From Kiloniellaceae bacterium (GTDB taxonomy: Bacteria; Pseudomonadota; Alphaproteobacteria; Kiloniellales; J153), in contig JAJFGN010000069.1 of NCBI GenBank assembly GCA_021776115.1, positions 1 through 64,000 of the forward strand: a stretch of DNA of 64,000 nucleotides, given 5' to 3'. Positions 18,269 to 26,393 of the stretch are shown in pieces (position 1 is the stretch's first letter; each line of letters begins with the position of its first letter). The notes below the pieces were generated by a model, which had not been told where the DNA came from, made no database searches, and worked only from the letters and a program-made list of their open reading frames with translations. A program made the translations under genes and the position numbers.

Positions 18269-21174
18269 GTCCGGCCCCTACGCCCGCCCATGCCCTTGGG
18301 CTTGTCCAGAAACTGTTCGCCAAAGCGTGAAATCGCCGGCGGCGGCTCGAGCCCGGGCAAACGATCCAAGGCGGCCAATGCCGGCGCGCTACGCTGTGCA
18401 TCGGCAGGGCCAACCCTCTCGACCTTGACGCGCAGATCGTACCAGGCCGCCTGTCCGGTTACCGGATCGCTGTTGGAGTAGCGGTATCCACCCTCGCGTT
18501 CGGGCAAGAGTTCGGAAATTAGATGGTTGAGCAGGAAACCTTTGGTCGCCTCCGGTGAGTCCGGGGCCAGGTTCCAGGCCCCAGCCCGTTTTCCGATCGC
18601 GTTCCAGGTCCACACGGTGTTCGCGTTAACCCCGTCCATAAGCCGAACTTGACCCCGGACCTTGCCGTGGGCGCTGGTGACCCAGACCCAATCGTCCTCT
18701 CCAATGCCGAGCCGCGTTGCCGTCTCCCGGTTCATGTACAGGCGATTGGCCCCATGAATCTGGCGCAGCCAAGCGTTCTGCGACCCCCAGGAGTGGTACA
18801 TGGCCATAGGCCGCTGAGTGACCGCGTGCAGTGGGAAAGCTTCGGTCTCAATGCCGGCGTCTTCAAGCGGTGCGTACCAAATCGGCAACGGATCGAAATA
18901 GGTTTCGACCCGCGCGCGGTCACGCTCCGGCGGTTGACGCTCGCCGTGGCCCCGCGCGGCCAGGCGGAATTTCTGTAAGGCCTCGGAATAGATCTGCATG
19001 ACGATCTGATCGGCATGGCCAATCAGGCCGAAAGAAACCGCCCAGTCCAGATATTCCTTGTTGGCGTGCCTAAAGTACCGCTGCGACTCCGGCATTTTCA
19101 TGTGCCAGAAGCACCCGTTTTCGATGTATTTCTCTAGCTGTTTCGGGTTCGGCGCGCCCCGGCCGTGGCTGTCGCCCGCTGCGCCGCGCCAGCCCGCCAG
19201 GGGACCAATACCGGGCGCACGTTCGTGGTTGACCAAGTAGTCCGCGTATCCGCCGGGATACTTCGCGCCGCCATCCTCGGCGGTGAATCCGGGCAGTCCA
19301 ATGCGCGCGCCGAGGTCGATCAGAACGTCCTGAAACGGCCGGACGTTCCGGTCCGGATCGACCACCGGCTGACGGATCGAATCGCCGGGCCCATCGGCCT
19401 CGCAGATGGGCCGGTCCAGCAAGGAAATGCAGTCCCAGCGCTCCAGGTACGTGGTATCGGGCAGGATCAGATCGGCATAGGGGATCATCTCCGAAAAAAA
19501 GGCGTCGGAATAGATGATCTTGGGGATCGCGTACTCGCCCGTTTCGGGGTCCATCTCAGTCAAGGACTTCAGCACGCTGGACACGCTCATCGACGAATTC
19601 CAGCTCATGTTCGCCATGAACATGAACAAAACGTCGATGGCGTAAGGATCGCGCTTTGCGGCGTTGGTGATGACCATGTGCATCATGCCGTGGGCGGCGA
19701 TCGGCGCCTCCCAAGAATACGCTTTGTCGATCCGCCGCGGCGTGCCGTCGGGATCGATCAACAAGTCTTCCGGTCCGGTGGGGAAACCTAGCGGCGGCCC
19801 GCCCAAGGGCTTATCGGGACCAATCTGATCTTCGTGGCCGGCGGGCTTAAGTCCGGGTGGGATAGGTTTGGGAAACGGCGGTTTGTAGCGGAACCCCCCA
19901 GGACAATCGATGCTGCCGAGCAAAAGCTGAAGGACGTGGATCGCCCGGCAGGTATGGAAGCCATTAGAGTGGGCCGAGATGCCGCGCATGGCATGCATCG
20001 CGACCGGCCGCCCGATCATCTTGTCGTGCCGCCGCCCCGCCCAGTCGGTCCAGGGGATGTCGAGAACGACCTCTTCCTCAAAGGCCGCCTGGGCCAACTC
20101 TGCCGCGATGCGCTTGATCGTTGCGGCCGGAATGCCAACCCGGTCTGCCACAGCCTCGGGCGCATACCGCGAGTCGGAATAACGTTCGACCAGATGATTG
20201 AATGACGGGACCGCCTTGCGCCCATCGGGCAAGGTGTACGCGCCGCTTAGGGCCGGCGTGATATCCGGAAGCGCGGCATCCACGGGCCCATCGCTCTCGC
20301 GGTCCCACGCCAGCGGATGTCCCTCCGCGTCGCGCGCGAACAAGCCATCGTCGGCCGCGCCCGGGTCGTCGATTACCAGCCAAGGCGCGTTGGTGTAACG
20401 CACCAGGTAGTCCAGATCGATCTTGCCCGCGTGCAGCAGCTCATGGATCAAGGCGAACACGAGCAGGCCGTCGGTGCCGGGACGGATGCCGATCCATTCG
20501 TCGGCGATCGAGGAATAGCCGCTGCGCACCGGGTTGACCGAAACGAACTTCGCGCCGCGCTGCTTGAGCTTACCCAATCCGATCTTGATCGGGTTGGAGT
20601 CGTGGTCCTCGGCAACGCCGAACATCAGGAAATAGCGGGTATGGCTCCAATCGGGCTCGCCAAACTCCCAGAACGAGCCACCGATGGTGTACAGCCCGGC
20701 GGCCGCCATGTTGACCGAGCAAAAGCCGCCGTGGGCGGCATAATTGGGAGTGCCGAATTGGCTCGCCCACCAGCCGGTCAAGGCTTGGCTTTGATCGCGG
20801 CCGGTAAAGAAGGCCAGCTTGCGCGGATCGCGCGCGCGCACCTCACCCAGCCAACCGGCGGCGGTCGAAAGCGCCTCGTCCCAGGAAACTTCCTTGAATT
20901 CGCCGGAACCGCGCGGACCGACCCGCATCAAGGGGTTGCGCAGGCGCGCCGGGGAATAGTGCTGCATGATTCCGGCCGAGCCCTTGGCACAGAGGACGCC
21001 CTTATTGACCGGGTGGTCGCGGTTGCCCTCGATGTAGCGGACCGTGCCGTCCTTCAGGTAGACCTTAATACCGCAGCGGCAGGCGCACATATAGCAGGTG
21101 GTGCACTTGACCTCGTCCGCGATATTGGGCGAGGTCTCGACCTTCGGCTCGCCAGGCGCGGGGCCCTCGGCCAT
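18265..21174 (-). CDS. soeA: SoeA-type sulfite dehydrogenase, molybdopterin catalytic subunit
   Basis: A 969-residue bis-MGD molybdoenzyme of the DMSO reductase superfamily. The N-terminal [4Fe-4S] site is Cys27, Cys30, Cys34 and Cys62 within CYMCACRCGIKVYL and GVLCAKG. There is no twin-arginine signal, so it should face the cytoplasm, as SoeA does and unlike DmsA or periplasmic PhsA/PsrA. Its length and the CTTCYMCACRCG opening fit the SoeA group, which oxidises sulfite to sulfate and feeds electrons to quinone. The ATG at 21174 has AGGAGAG about 9 bases upstream and is chosen over 21255. It is the first gene of soeABC. Other cytoplasmic molybdoenzymes of this branch cannot be fully excluded. 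Confidence 0.82.
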   Translation of the reverse strand: MAEGPAPGEPKVETSPNIADEVKCTTCYMCACRCGIKVYLKDGTVRYIEGNRDHPVNKGVLCAKGSAGIMQHYSPARLRNPLMRVGPRGSGEFKEVSWDEALSTAAGWLGEVRARDPRKLAFFTGRDQSQALTGWWASQFGTPNYAAHGGFCSVNMAAAGLYTIGGSFWEFGEPDWSHTRYFLMFGVAEDHDSNPIKIGLGKLKQRGAKFVSVNPVRSGYSSIADEWIGIRPGTDGLLVFALIHELLHAGKIDLDYLVRYTNAPWLVIDDPGAADDGLFARDAEGHPLAWDRESDGPVDAALPDITPALSGAYTLPDGRKAVPSFNHLVERYSDSRYAPEAVADRVGIPAATIKRIAAELAQAAFEEEVVLDIPWTDWAGRRHDKMIGRPVAMHAMRGISAHSNGFHTCRAIHVLQLLLGSIDCPGGFRYKPPFPKPIPPGLKPAGHEDQIGPDKPLGGPPLGFPTGPEDLLIDPDGTPRRIDKAYSWEAPIAAHGMMHMVITNAAKRDPYAIDVLFMFMANMSWNSSMSVSSVLKSLTEMDPETGEYAIPKIIYSDAFFSEMIPYADLILPDTTYLERWDCISLLDRPICEADGPGDSIRQPVVDPDRNVRPFQDVLIDLGARIGLPGFTAEDGGAKYPGGYADYLVNHERAPGIGPLAGWRGAAGDSHGRGAPNPKQLEKYIENGCFWHMKMPESQRYFRHANKEYLDWAVSFGLIGHADQIVMQIYSEALQKFRLAARGHGERQPPERDRARVETYFDPLPIWYAPLEDAGIETEAFPLHAVTQRPMAMYHSWGSQNAWLRQIHGANRLYMNRETATRLGIGEDDWVWVTSAHGKVRGQVRLMDGVNANTVWTWNAIGKRAGAWNLAPDSPEATKGFLLNHLISELLPEREGGYRYSNSDPVTGQAAWYDLRVKVERVGPADAQRSAPALAALDRLPGLEPPPAISRFGEQFLDKPKGMGGRRGRT

Positions 21175-21326
21175 GCTTGCACTCTCCTGCTGTGTCAGAA
21201 AAACAGATAGGCGTTGAAACGAATCGAATTGCGGCTCCGCAACGTCAATATGCACGACCTATCATGGCCTTAACAACTGTCGAGGCCTGTTGGCCCTAAC
21301 GAATCCCGCGTGTTGCCGCCATATCG

Positions 21327-22259
21327 CTAACCCGCGCCGGTCACCAGCGCCAACCAAGGCAGCATGGTCGCGATCGCCGCCAGGGTGGTTACCGTGATCA
21401 GGCGCGCCATGAGATTGGCGTCGCCGCCGAGTTGCGCGGTCATGATGTAAGACGAGGTTGCCGCCGGAACCGACGCACAGACGATGCCAACCAGCAAGGC
21501 TTGGCCGTCAAGCGCCAAGACCGTAGCCAAGGCCTGGAACGCCGCCGGCAAAGCAATTAACTTTAGCGCGCAGGTAGCGGCCACAATCCGGCCGTCGGCG
21601 AACAGCCTTCGTGGCTCCAGCGCCGCCCCGACCGAGAGCAAGGCCACACCGACGGCCGCCGAGCCGACGAACGAAAGGGGCGCCCCGATCAACGCCGGCA
21701 CCGGGGCGCCGGAAACCGTCCAGGTGACCCCAACCAGGCAAGCCAATATTAGGGGGTTCCCTGCAATCGACCGCAGGAGGCGCGCGGGGGTCGACACGCC
21801 GCCCCCGGTATGGTCGCCATAGCGAACCAGGACCACGACCGAGAGGACGTTCACCAGGACAATCATGAAGGCGAGCGCCAAGCTCGCCAACGCGACCCCG
21901 GGGGGGCCGATCAGGGTGCCGCTCACGCCTAAAACGACATAGGTGTTCATGCGGATCGAACCCTGGAACATGCTGGCGAAGGCGGGGCCCAGCAGTCCCA
22001 GCGGCCGGCGCAAGATAAACGCCATCCCCGATGTCACGACGATCGCGCCCAGAGTCGCGGCGATCAGGCGCCAGGCCGCGCCGGGCGAGATGTCCGCCGT
22101 CGCCAGCGAATGGACCAGCAAGGCCGGAAACAGCACAAAATACGCCAAGCGCTCCAGCCCGGTCCAAACCACCCGGTCCGGCAGCAGGAAACGCCGCAAG
22201 GCGGTGCCAAGCAGAATGGTCACGAAGACCGACAGCAAGCTTTCGACGATGGGAGTCAC
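21327..22259 (-). CDS. AEC-family transporter (auxin efflux carrier/malate permease-like)
   Basis: A 310-residue membrane protein with about ten hydrophobic segments in two halves, beginning PIVESLLSVFVTILLGTALR. The second half contains ILACLVGVTWTVSGAPVP and a VCASVPAATSSYIMTAQLGG segment. The ASVPAATSSY block is the conserved signature near the ninth helix in AEC carriers. Bacterial members include malate and malonate permeases (MleP, MdcF). The gene follows the fumarase beta subunit gene after 15 bases on the same strand, which supports a dicarboxylate substrate such as malate or fumarate. This specificity is inferred from context only. Confidence 0.85.
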   Translation of the reverse strand: MTPIVESLLSVFVTILLGTALRRFLLPDRVVWTGLERLAYFVLFPALLVHSLATADISPGAAWRLIAATLGAIVVTSGMAFILRRPLGLLGPAFASMFQGSIRMNTYVVLGVSGTLIGPPGVALASLALAFMIVLVNVLSVVVLVRYGDHTGGGVSTPARLLRSIAGNPLILACLVGVTWTVSGAPVPALIGAPLSFVGSAAVGVALLSVGAALEPRRLFADGRIVAATCALKLIALPAAFQALATVLALDGQALLVGIVCASVPAATSSYIMTAQLGGDANLMARLITVTTLAAIATMLPWLALVTGAG

Positions 22260-22274
22260 GGCGTCAGCGGGCGC

Positions 22275-22955
22275 TCAAATCAGCTCGTCCTTGCGCTCGT
22301 CGGTTTCGCCGTAGCGGCGCAGGGCCGGTGCTTTCAGGCCTTCGTAGAGGGCGTCCAGATTCTTCGCGACCTCGGCATTCGCGCGCTCGAACAGGCTATT
22401 ACCTTGCAAATCGCTTTCGACCAGGAACGGACCGAAATTCTCGACATCGAAGACCCATAGGGCTTGAGCGATTCCCAGGTCCTCCAACCAATGGGCGGCG
22501 GCGACATTTTTGACGCCCCGGCCCAGCAGCGCGCCGGTCCCATAACCGACCGTGGTCAAATAGATCGCGCCGTTGGGCACGAAGTACTTGCGGTAAGCCT
22601 CGCTGGTCATGCCGCCCTTGCCGATGATGACCTTGCACCCGGACACCTCGAACCAGCGCTCCAGCCATTTCGCGAAACGGAAGGAGGCGGTCGCGGTCAC
22701 CGCGCCGACCTTGAAAGAGCCGTCGTCCTGTACGGCGGCGGCGGGTGAGCAATGGAAGTTCACGTTCCCCACCTCCGCCGGATCGACCGGCAGGTCGGCG
22801 CCCTCGTCGATCACGCGCTGGTAGACCCCTTCGCGACCGGTGTAGACCCGCCCGTCGAGGTAGACGACATCGCCGAGCCGCAGGCCCGCGATGGCCTCCG
22901 CGCTGACCGGCGTGGTCAGGCGGACTGTGCGGAGCTTGTCCGGCTTGTCTCCCAT
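22275..22955 (-). CDS. Class I fumarate hydratase/tartrate dehydratase, beta subunit
   Basis: A 226-residue beta subunit of the two-chain class I hydro-lyases (TtdB-like swivelling domain). It opens with RLTTPVSAEAIAGLRLGD and DVVYLDGRVYTGREG. A VGNVNFHCSPAAAV segment and GKGGMTSEAY with the following YLTTVGYGTGALL complete the fold. With the alpha subunit it would interconvert malate and fumarate, or act on tartrate or a methylated analogue. The ATG at 22955 has GGGAG upstream and lies inside the alpha gene, giving a 40-base overlap typical of tight coupling. The longer frame to 23123 is rejected because those residues only shadow the alpha subunit. Confidence 0.88.
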   Translation of the reverse strand: MGDKPDKLRTVRLTTPVSAEAIAGLRLGDVVYLDGRVYTGREGVYQRVIDEGADLPVDPAEVGNVNFHCSPAAAVQDDGSFKVGAVTATASFRFAKWLERWFEVSGCKVIIGKGGMTSEAYRKYFVPNGAIYLTTVGYGTGALLGRGVKNVAAAHWLEDLGIAQALWVFDVENFGPFLVESDLQGNSLFERANAEVAKNLDALYEGLKAPALRRYGETDERKDELI

Positions 22956-23881
22956 TCGACCGTCTCCCGGCGCATGTAGGGGGTGAACCACTGCGGATCG
23001 TGGCGGTATTCGATTCGGCCGTCGGCGTGAACCCGCGCGGTGGCGCGGCGCGAGGACAGGCAAAACGCATGCACGCTCATCGGCATGCCGCCGGTATGGG
23101 TATAGCCGACCTCGATGTGGCAATCGACCACCATGGAGCTGCCAACGAAACCCATGGCGCCCATGCCGATCTTGTTGCCCAGGTCTTTCAGCTCCAACTC
23201 CAGTTCCGCGACGCGCGGGTCGGGGTTGCGGTTCCCCACGGTGCGCAGGCAGGCCGCCTGCTTGCCCAAGGTCATGCAGATGTCCTTGGAGCCGCCGAGG
23301 CCGATGCCGACGATGGCTGGCTGACAGGCCAAACCGCGCTTGCCGAAGGCGATCAGGGTATCGAGGGTGAAGCGCTTGATGCCGTCGATGCCGTCGCCGG
23401 GAAACAACATGCGGTAGTCGGTCCCAAAGAGACCACCCTTATGTACGGTGGTCAGCTCGATCCAGTCGGCCTCGGGCTCGAAGCTGTATTCGATCTCCGG
23501 CGCATTGATGCCGACGTTGTTGTTGTGGTCGGTGCGCCACAGCGGATGCACCCGGTTTGGGCGCAGCGGCACGTCGTGCGTCGCCTTGGCTGTCGCGCGG
23601 CGCAGAGTTGCTTCCAGCGCGACCGGTCCGCCCTCGATACCCGCCTCGTTGCCGTATTTCACATACCAGCGCGGGATGCCGGTATCGGCGCACATGGCGC
23701 GGCGGTCTTCCTTGGCGGCCTCATAGTTCTCCAGCATGGCCCGAAGCACGAAGGCCGAAAGATCGCCCTCCTCCTGCTCGGCCATCGCCTTGATCCCGGT
23801 AAGGTAGTCGTCCGGTATCTCGATCGCCGCCTTGGCCATGAGCTGCTCGGCCACGCCTTGCAATGTTTGGGTCGGGATCAT
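22916..23881 (-). CDS. Class I fumarate hydratase/tartrate dehydratase, alpha subunit
   Basis: A 321-residue alpha subunit carrying the catalytic [4Fe-4S] cluster. The ligands are Cys64 in MCADTGIP, Cys186 in LACQPAIVG and Cys254 in VDCHIE. The second is followed by IGLGGSKD and the third by GYTHTGGMP, as in TtdA and archaeal or clostridial two-chain fumarases. It partners the overlapping beta gene downstream. Neighbouring fumarate reductase-like genes favour fumarate as the substrate over tartrate, but the two cannot be separated by sequence alone. A second, unrelated-length class I fumarase of 544 residues is encoded at 31255-32889. Confidence 0.9.
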   Translation of the reverse strand: MIPTQTLQGVAEQLMAKAAIEIPDDYLTGIKAMAEQEEGDLSAFVLRAMLENYEAAKEDRRAMCADTGIPRWYVKYGNEAGIEGGPVALEATLRRATAKATHDVPLRPNRVHPLWRTDHNNNVGINAPEIEYSFEPEADWIELTTVHKGGLFGTDYRMLFPGDGIDGIKRFTLDTLIAFGKRGLACQPAIVGIGLGGSKDICMTLGKQAACLRTVGNRNPDPRVAELELELKDLGNKIGMGAMGFVGSSMVVDCHIEVGYTHTGGMPMSVHAFCLSSRRATARVHADGRIEYRHDPQWFTPYMRRETVEWETSRTSSAQSA

Positions 23882-23929
23882 TGACTAGCTCTCCAGCAAA
23901 ACAACTTGCTCCAGTGGATTCACAATTAA

Positions 23930-23962
23930 GTCCTCATGCTGAGCCTGTCGAAGCATGAGGAC
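23930..23962. repeat. REP-like palindrome, 11-bp arms with 11-base loop
   Basis: GTCCTCATGCT at 23930-23940 is the exact reverse complement of AGCATGAGGAC at 23952-23962, around the loop GAGCCTGTCGA. From memory, this CTTCGACAGGCTCAGCATGAGG-type element is scattered through many alphaproteobacterial genomes. Here it sits between the flavoprotein and fumarase alpha genes, where a transcript hairpin could protect or split the mRNA. There is no T-tract on the minus strand, so it is not a classical terminator. Confidence 0.75.
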
Positions 23963-23969
23963 AAGGTCG

Positions 23970-25715
23970 TTACTGCACGGAAATCGCCTCCGGCGCGCCT
24001 GCTTCATCGTCAATAAGGGACTCGCCCGGCTTCACGATCGTGAAATCGACCGGCGCCTGTTCGACCGAGATTGACTCTCCTACCCGGCTTACCAGCGTGA
24101 ACGAAGAGGACTCAAGATCGCCGGCCTCCGGGAAATCCTCGCGGTAGTGGGCGCCCCGCGAGTTCTCGCGGGCCAGAGCGGCACGGGCAATGGCCTCGCT
24201 CACCTCGACCAGGCTGCGCAGGTTCAGCCAGTCATGCCAGGTCAGGTTAAAGACACGGTCCCGATCGGCCAGGCCGGTCTTCAGGAGTTCGGCCTCCAAG
24301 TCGGCCAGGCGCGCGATGCCGCGTTGCAAGCCTTCCGCCGTGCGCATCACCCCGACATCCTCCCACATCACGTCCAGCAGGCGCTCGCGAAGCGCGTTGA
24401 GATCGCCCGCCGGTTTGTCAAAAGGATGAAGCGCCCGCGCGATCTCGGCCTCGATCAGGGCTTCGTCGGGTTCGCGCAAGTTTTCCTTGGCCGCGAAGTC
24501 CGCCATGGCCTCGCCCGCGATCCCGCCGAACACGGTGGAGTTGGCAACCCCGTTACCGCCCAGGCGGTTGGCCCCGTGCACACCGCCAGCGTCCTCCCCG
24601 GCGACGAACAGGCCGGGCAATTCGGTCAAGGTCTCGGTATCGCAGATAAGTCCGCCCATGAGGTAATGAGCCGTCGGCACAACCTCGACCAGCCCGCCGG
24701 CCAGATCGAAGCCGCAGTCGGCGCAACGCTCGACCATGCCCTTGAAGCCACGGCGCACCTTGTCGGGTCCGAGGTGACTCATCTGGATGAAGAGGCCGCC
24801 GTTTTCCGTCGTGCGGCCCTTGCGCATCTCGGCGTACATGGCGCGGCTGACCACGTCGCGCGTGGCCCGTTCGCCCTGCGGGTCGTAGTCGAGCATGAAG
24901 CGCCGATGCTCCGCGTCCAAAAGGTAGCCGCCCGCGCCCCGCAGGCCTTCCTCCAACACCGTCCCGGTCATGCGCGTCTCGGTCCCGGCAAGCAAGCCCG
25001 TGGGGTGGAACTGAACCATTTCCATATCGCGCAACGGCAGGCCAATTCTCAAGGCCATCGCCAAGCCATCCATGCTCTTGTCGCCGGAGGGCGTGTGATA
25101 GCGGTACATGGTCGGCCCGCCCCCGGTCGCCAGCAGCACCGCCTTGGCGCGCACGAAGCGGAATACGCCGCTACGCATATCGACCAGGAGGACACCAGCC
25201 AGCGCCGCGCCGTCCGCCGTGGGGATCAGGGCCAAGGCCCGGTGCTCCTCCATCCGCGTGACCGGACGAGCCCAGACCTGTTCCATCAGGCGGTTGATGA
25301 TCTCGATCCCGGTCAGGTCGCCCTTGTGCACGGTGCGGTCGAAGCTTTGCCCGGCGAAAGCCTTGCCGTGCAGGGTGCCGTCGGCCTTACGGTCGAAGAA
25401 GCATCCGACCTCGTTCTCCAACTCGCGCACCCGTTCGACCGCCGTTTGGCACAAGCGCCACGCCAGATCCTGATTGGGCAGCCACTTGCCGCCGACGATG
25501 GTGTCCATGAAATGCCGCTCGACCGAATCGCCGGGCAACAGCGCGACATTGTAGCCGCCTTGAACCATGCGGGTGCAGCCCGACTTGCCGATCAGGCCCT
25601 TGACCGCGAGTGTGACCTTGAGCCCCGGGTTGGTCTGGCCGGCATGCAGCGCGGCGAACAACCCGGCGCCGCCACTGCCCAGAATCAAGATATCAGTGTC
25701 GTGATACTCGAGCAT
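23970..25715 (-). CDS. Succinate dehydrogenase/fumarate reductase-like flavoprotein subunit
   Basis: A 581-residue FAD subunit. The dinucleotide loop is ILGSGGAGL (11-19). Substrate-site elements are MVQFHPTGLL, the PTAHYLMGG segment and GANRLGGNGVANSTVFGG, all as in SdhA/FrdA. The RSHT motif whose His binds FAD covalently in Sdh/Frd is replaced by KSGCT (44-48), so FAD is probably non-covalent, as in L-aspartate oxidase, or bound in another way. The adjacent iron-sulfur and two membrane genes argue against NadB. ATG 25715 lies 4 bases after the preceding membrane-subunit stop and fits the family start. Reaction direction, succinate oxidation or fumarate reduction, is open. Confidence 0.9.
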   Translation of the reverse strand: MLEYHDTDILILGSGGAGLFAALHAGQTNPGLKVTLAVKGLIGKSGCTRMVQGGYNVALLPGDSVERHFMDTIVGGKWLPNQDLAWRLCQTAVERVRELENEVGCFFDRKADGTLHGKAFAGQSFDRTVHKGDLTGIEIINRLMEQVWARPVTRMEEHRALALIPTADGAALAGVLLVDMRSGVFRFVRAKAVLLATGGGPTMYRYHTPSGDKSMDGLAMALRIGLPLRDMEMVQFHPTGLLAGTETRMTGTVLEEGLRGAGGYLLDAEHRRFMLDYDPQGERATRDVVSRAMYAEMRKGRTTENGGLFIQMSHLGPDKVRRGFKGMVERCADCGFDLAGGLVEVVPTAHYLMGGLICDTETLTELPGLFVAGEDAGGVHGANRLGGNGVANSTVFGGIAGEAMADFAAKENLREPDEALIEAEIARALHPFDKPAGDLNALRERLLDVMWEDVGVMRTAEGLQRGIARLADLEAELLKTGLADRDRVFNLTWHDWLNLRSLVEVSEAIARAALARENSRGAHYREDFPEAGDLESSSFTLVSRVGESISVEQAPVDFTIVKPGESLIDDEAGAPEAISVQ

Positions 25716-25719
25716 GGCT

Positions 25720-26061
25720 TCATATTGCATTGAAAAGAAAAGCGAATGCGATGACGGCGGATGCGCTTCCCGCAACCGCGGCCAGGGTCGCCTGTCCGTC
25801 CCGCCAAGGCAGAAATTCCAGTGCCAGCAGGCGCAGCCCACCGAGCAAATGAAGTGCGAGGAGAAAGACCAAGCCCATCTCGGCCAGCTTCACGAGGCCA
25901 AAATCGCTCCAGGCCAAAACGCCGTCAAAGACCGCTTCGCCGTTCAGGGCGCTGCCCAGAACCAGGAAATGCAACGGCAGAAAAACGGCTAAGGCCAAGC
26001 CCGAGAGCCGATGCAATGCAAAGGCCCACCACAAGGGTTGATGGCGGTGCGGCCGGATCAT
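25720..26061 (-). CDS. Second membrane anchor subunit of the Sdh/Frd-like complex
   Basis: A 113-residue protein with three hydrophobic helices (about 13-32, 47-69 and 88-108). ALHRLSGLALAVFLPLHF near 14-31 has the H-R-x-S-G pattern and histidines found in SdhC/SdhD heme- and quinone-binding anchors. Its ATG overlaps the stop of the other anchor gene as ATGA, and the flavoprotein gene follows after 4 bases. The alternative start at 26151 would run far into the other anchor gene and is rejected. Assignment rests on topology, size and operon position as much as sequence. Confidence 0.8.
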   Translation of the reverse strand: MIRPHRHQPLWWAFALHRLSGLALAVFLPLHFLVLGSALNGEAVFDGVLAWSDFGLVKLAEMGLVFLLALHLLGGLRLLALEFLPWRDGQATLAAVAGSASAVIAFAFLFNAI

Positions 26062-26393
26062 AGCACAACCGCCGCGACGGCGCGGGCGCCAAGCGTCATT
26101 AACAGCAGCGCGGCACCGTACGTCAAAGCGTCCAGCCGCGCCCCGCGCCAAGCCAGATTCTCCGCCGCGATCGACCGCAGCCCAATAGCGGCATGGATCG
26201 CCGCCGCGATCACGAAGGCACTATAAAATCCCGCCCAAACGAAGCTGCCGCGCGTGCGCGAGAGGATCTCGGCCGCCGAGAGGCCATCTTGAATGGCATA
26301 GACGATCAATCCCAGGTGGACCAGAACCAAGGGCGCCAGGACAGCGGCGCTGAGACGCTGCAATACATATAGTTGGGCGGAAGTCAGATTCAT
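26058..26393 (-). CDS. First membrane anchor subunit of the Sdh/Frd-like complex
   Basis: A 111-residue membrane protein with three helices (about 15-36, 50-70 and 88-108). LQRLSAAVLAPLVLVHLGLIVYA includes an R-x-S pair and a histidine like those at the quinone and heme sites of SdhC-type anchors. IHAAIGLRSI in the second helix supplies another possible heme ligand. It is joined by 4-base ATGA overlaps to the iron-sulfur gene before it and the second anchor gene after it, so the four subunits are translationally linked. Heme content cannot be determined from sequence. Confidence 0.8.
   Translation of the reverse strand: MNLTSAQLYVLQRLSAAVLAPLVLVHLGLIVYAIQDGLSAAEILSRTRGSFVWAGFYSAFVIAAAIHAAIGLRSIAAENLAWRGARLDALTYGAALLLMTLGARAVAAVVL

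Noticed and set aside
23970-25715. L-aspartate oxidase (NadB)
   Set aside because: The FAD region is similar, but overlapping iron-sulfur and two membrane-anchor genes indicate a membrane Sdh/Frd-like complex.
24147-25733. 528-codon plus-strand open frame opposite the flavoprotein gene
   Set aside because: It is a GC-rich antisense shadow. The minus-strand frame has a complete FAD flavoprotein with all motifs, while the plus-strand translation shows none.
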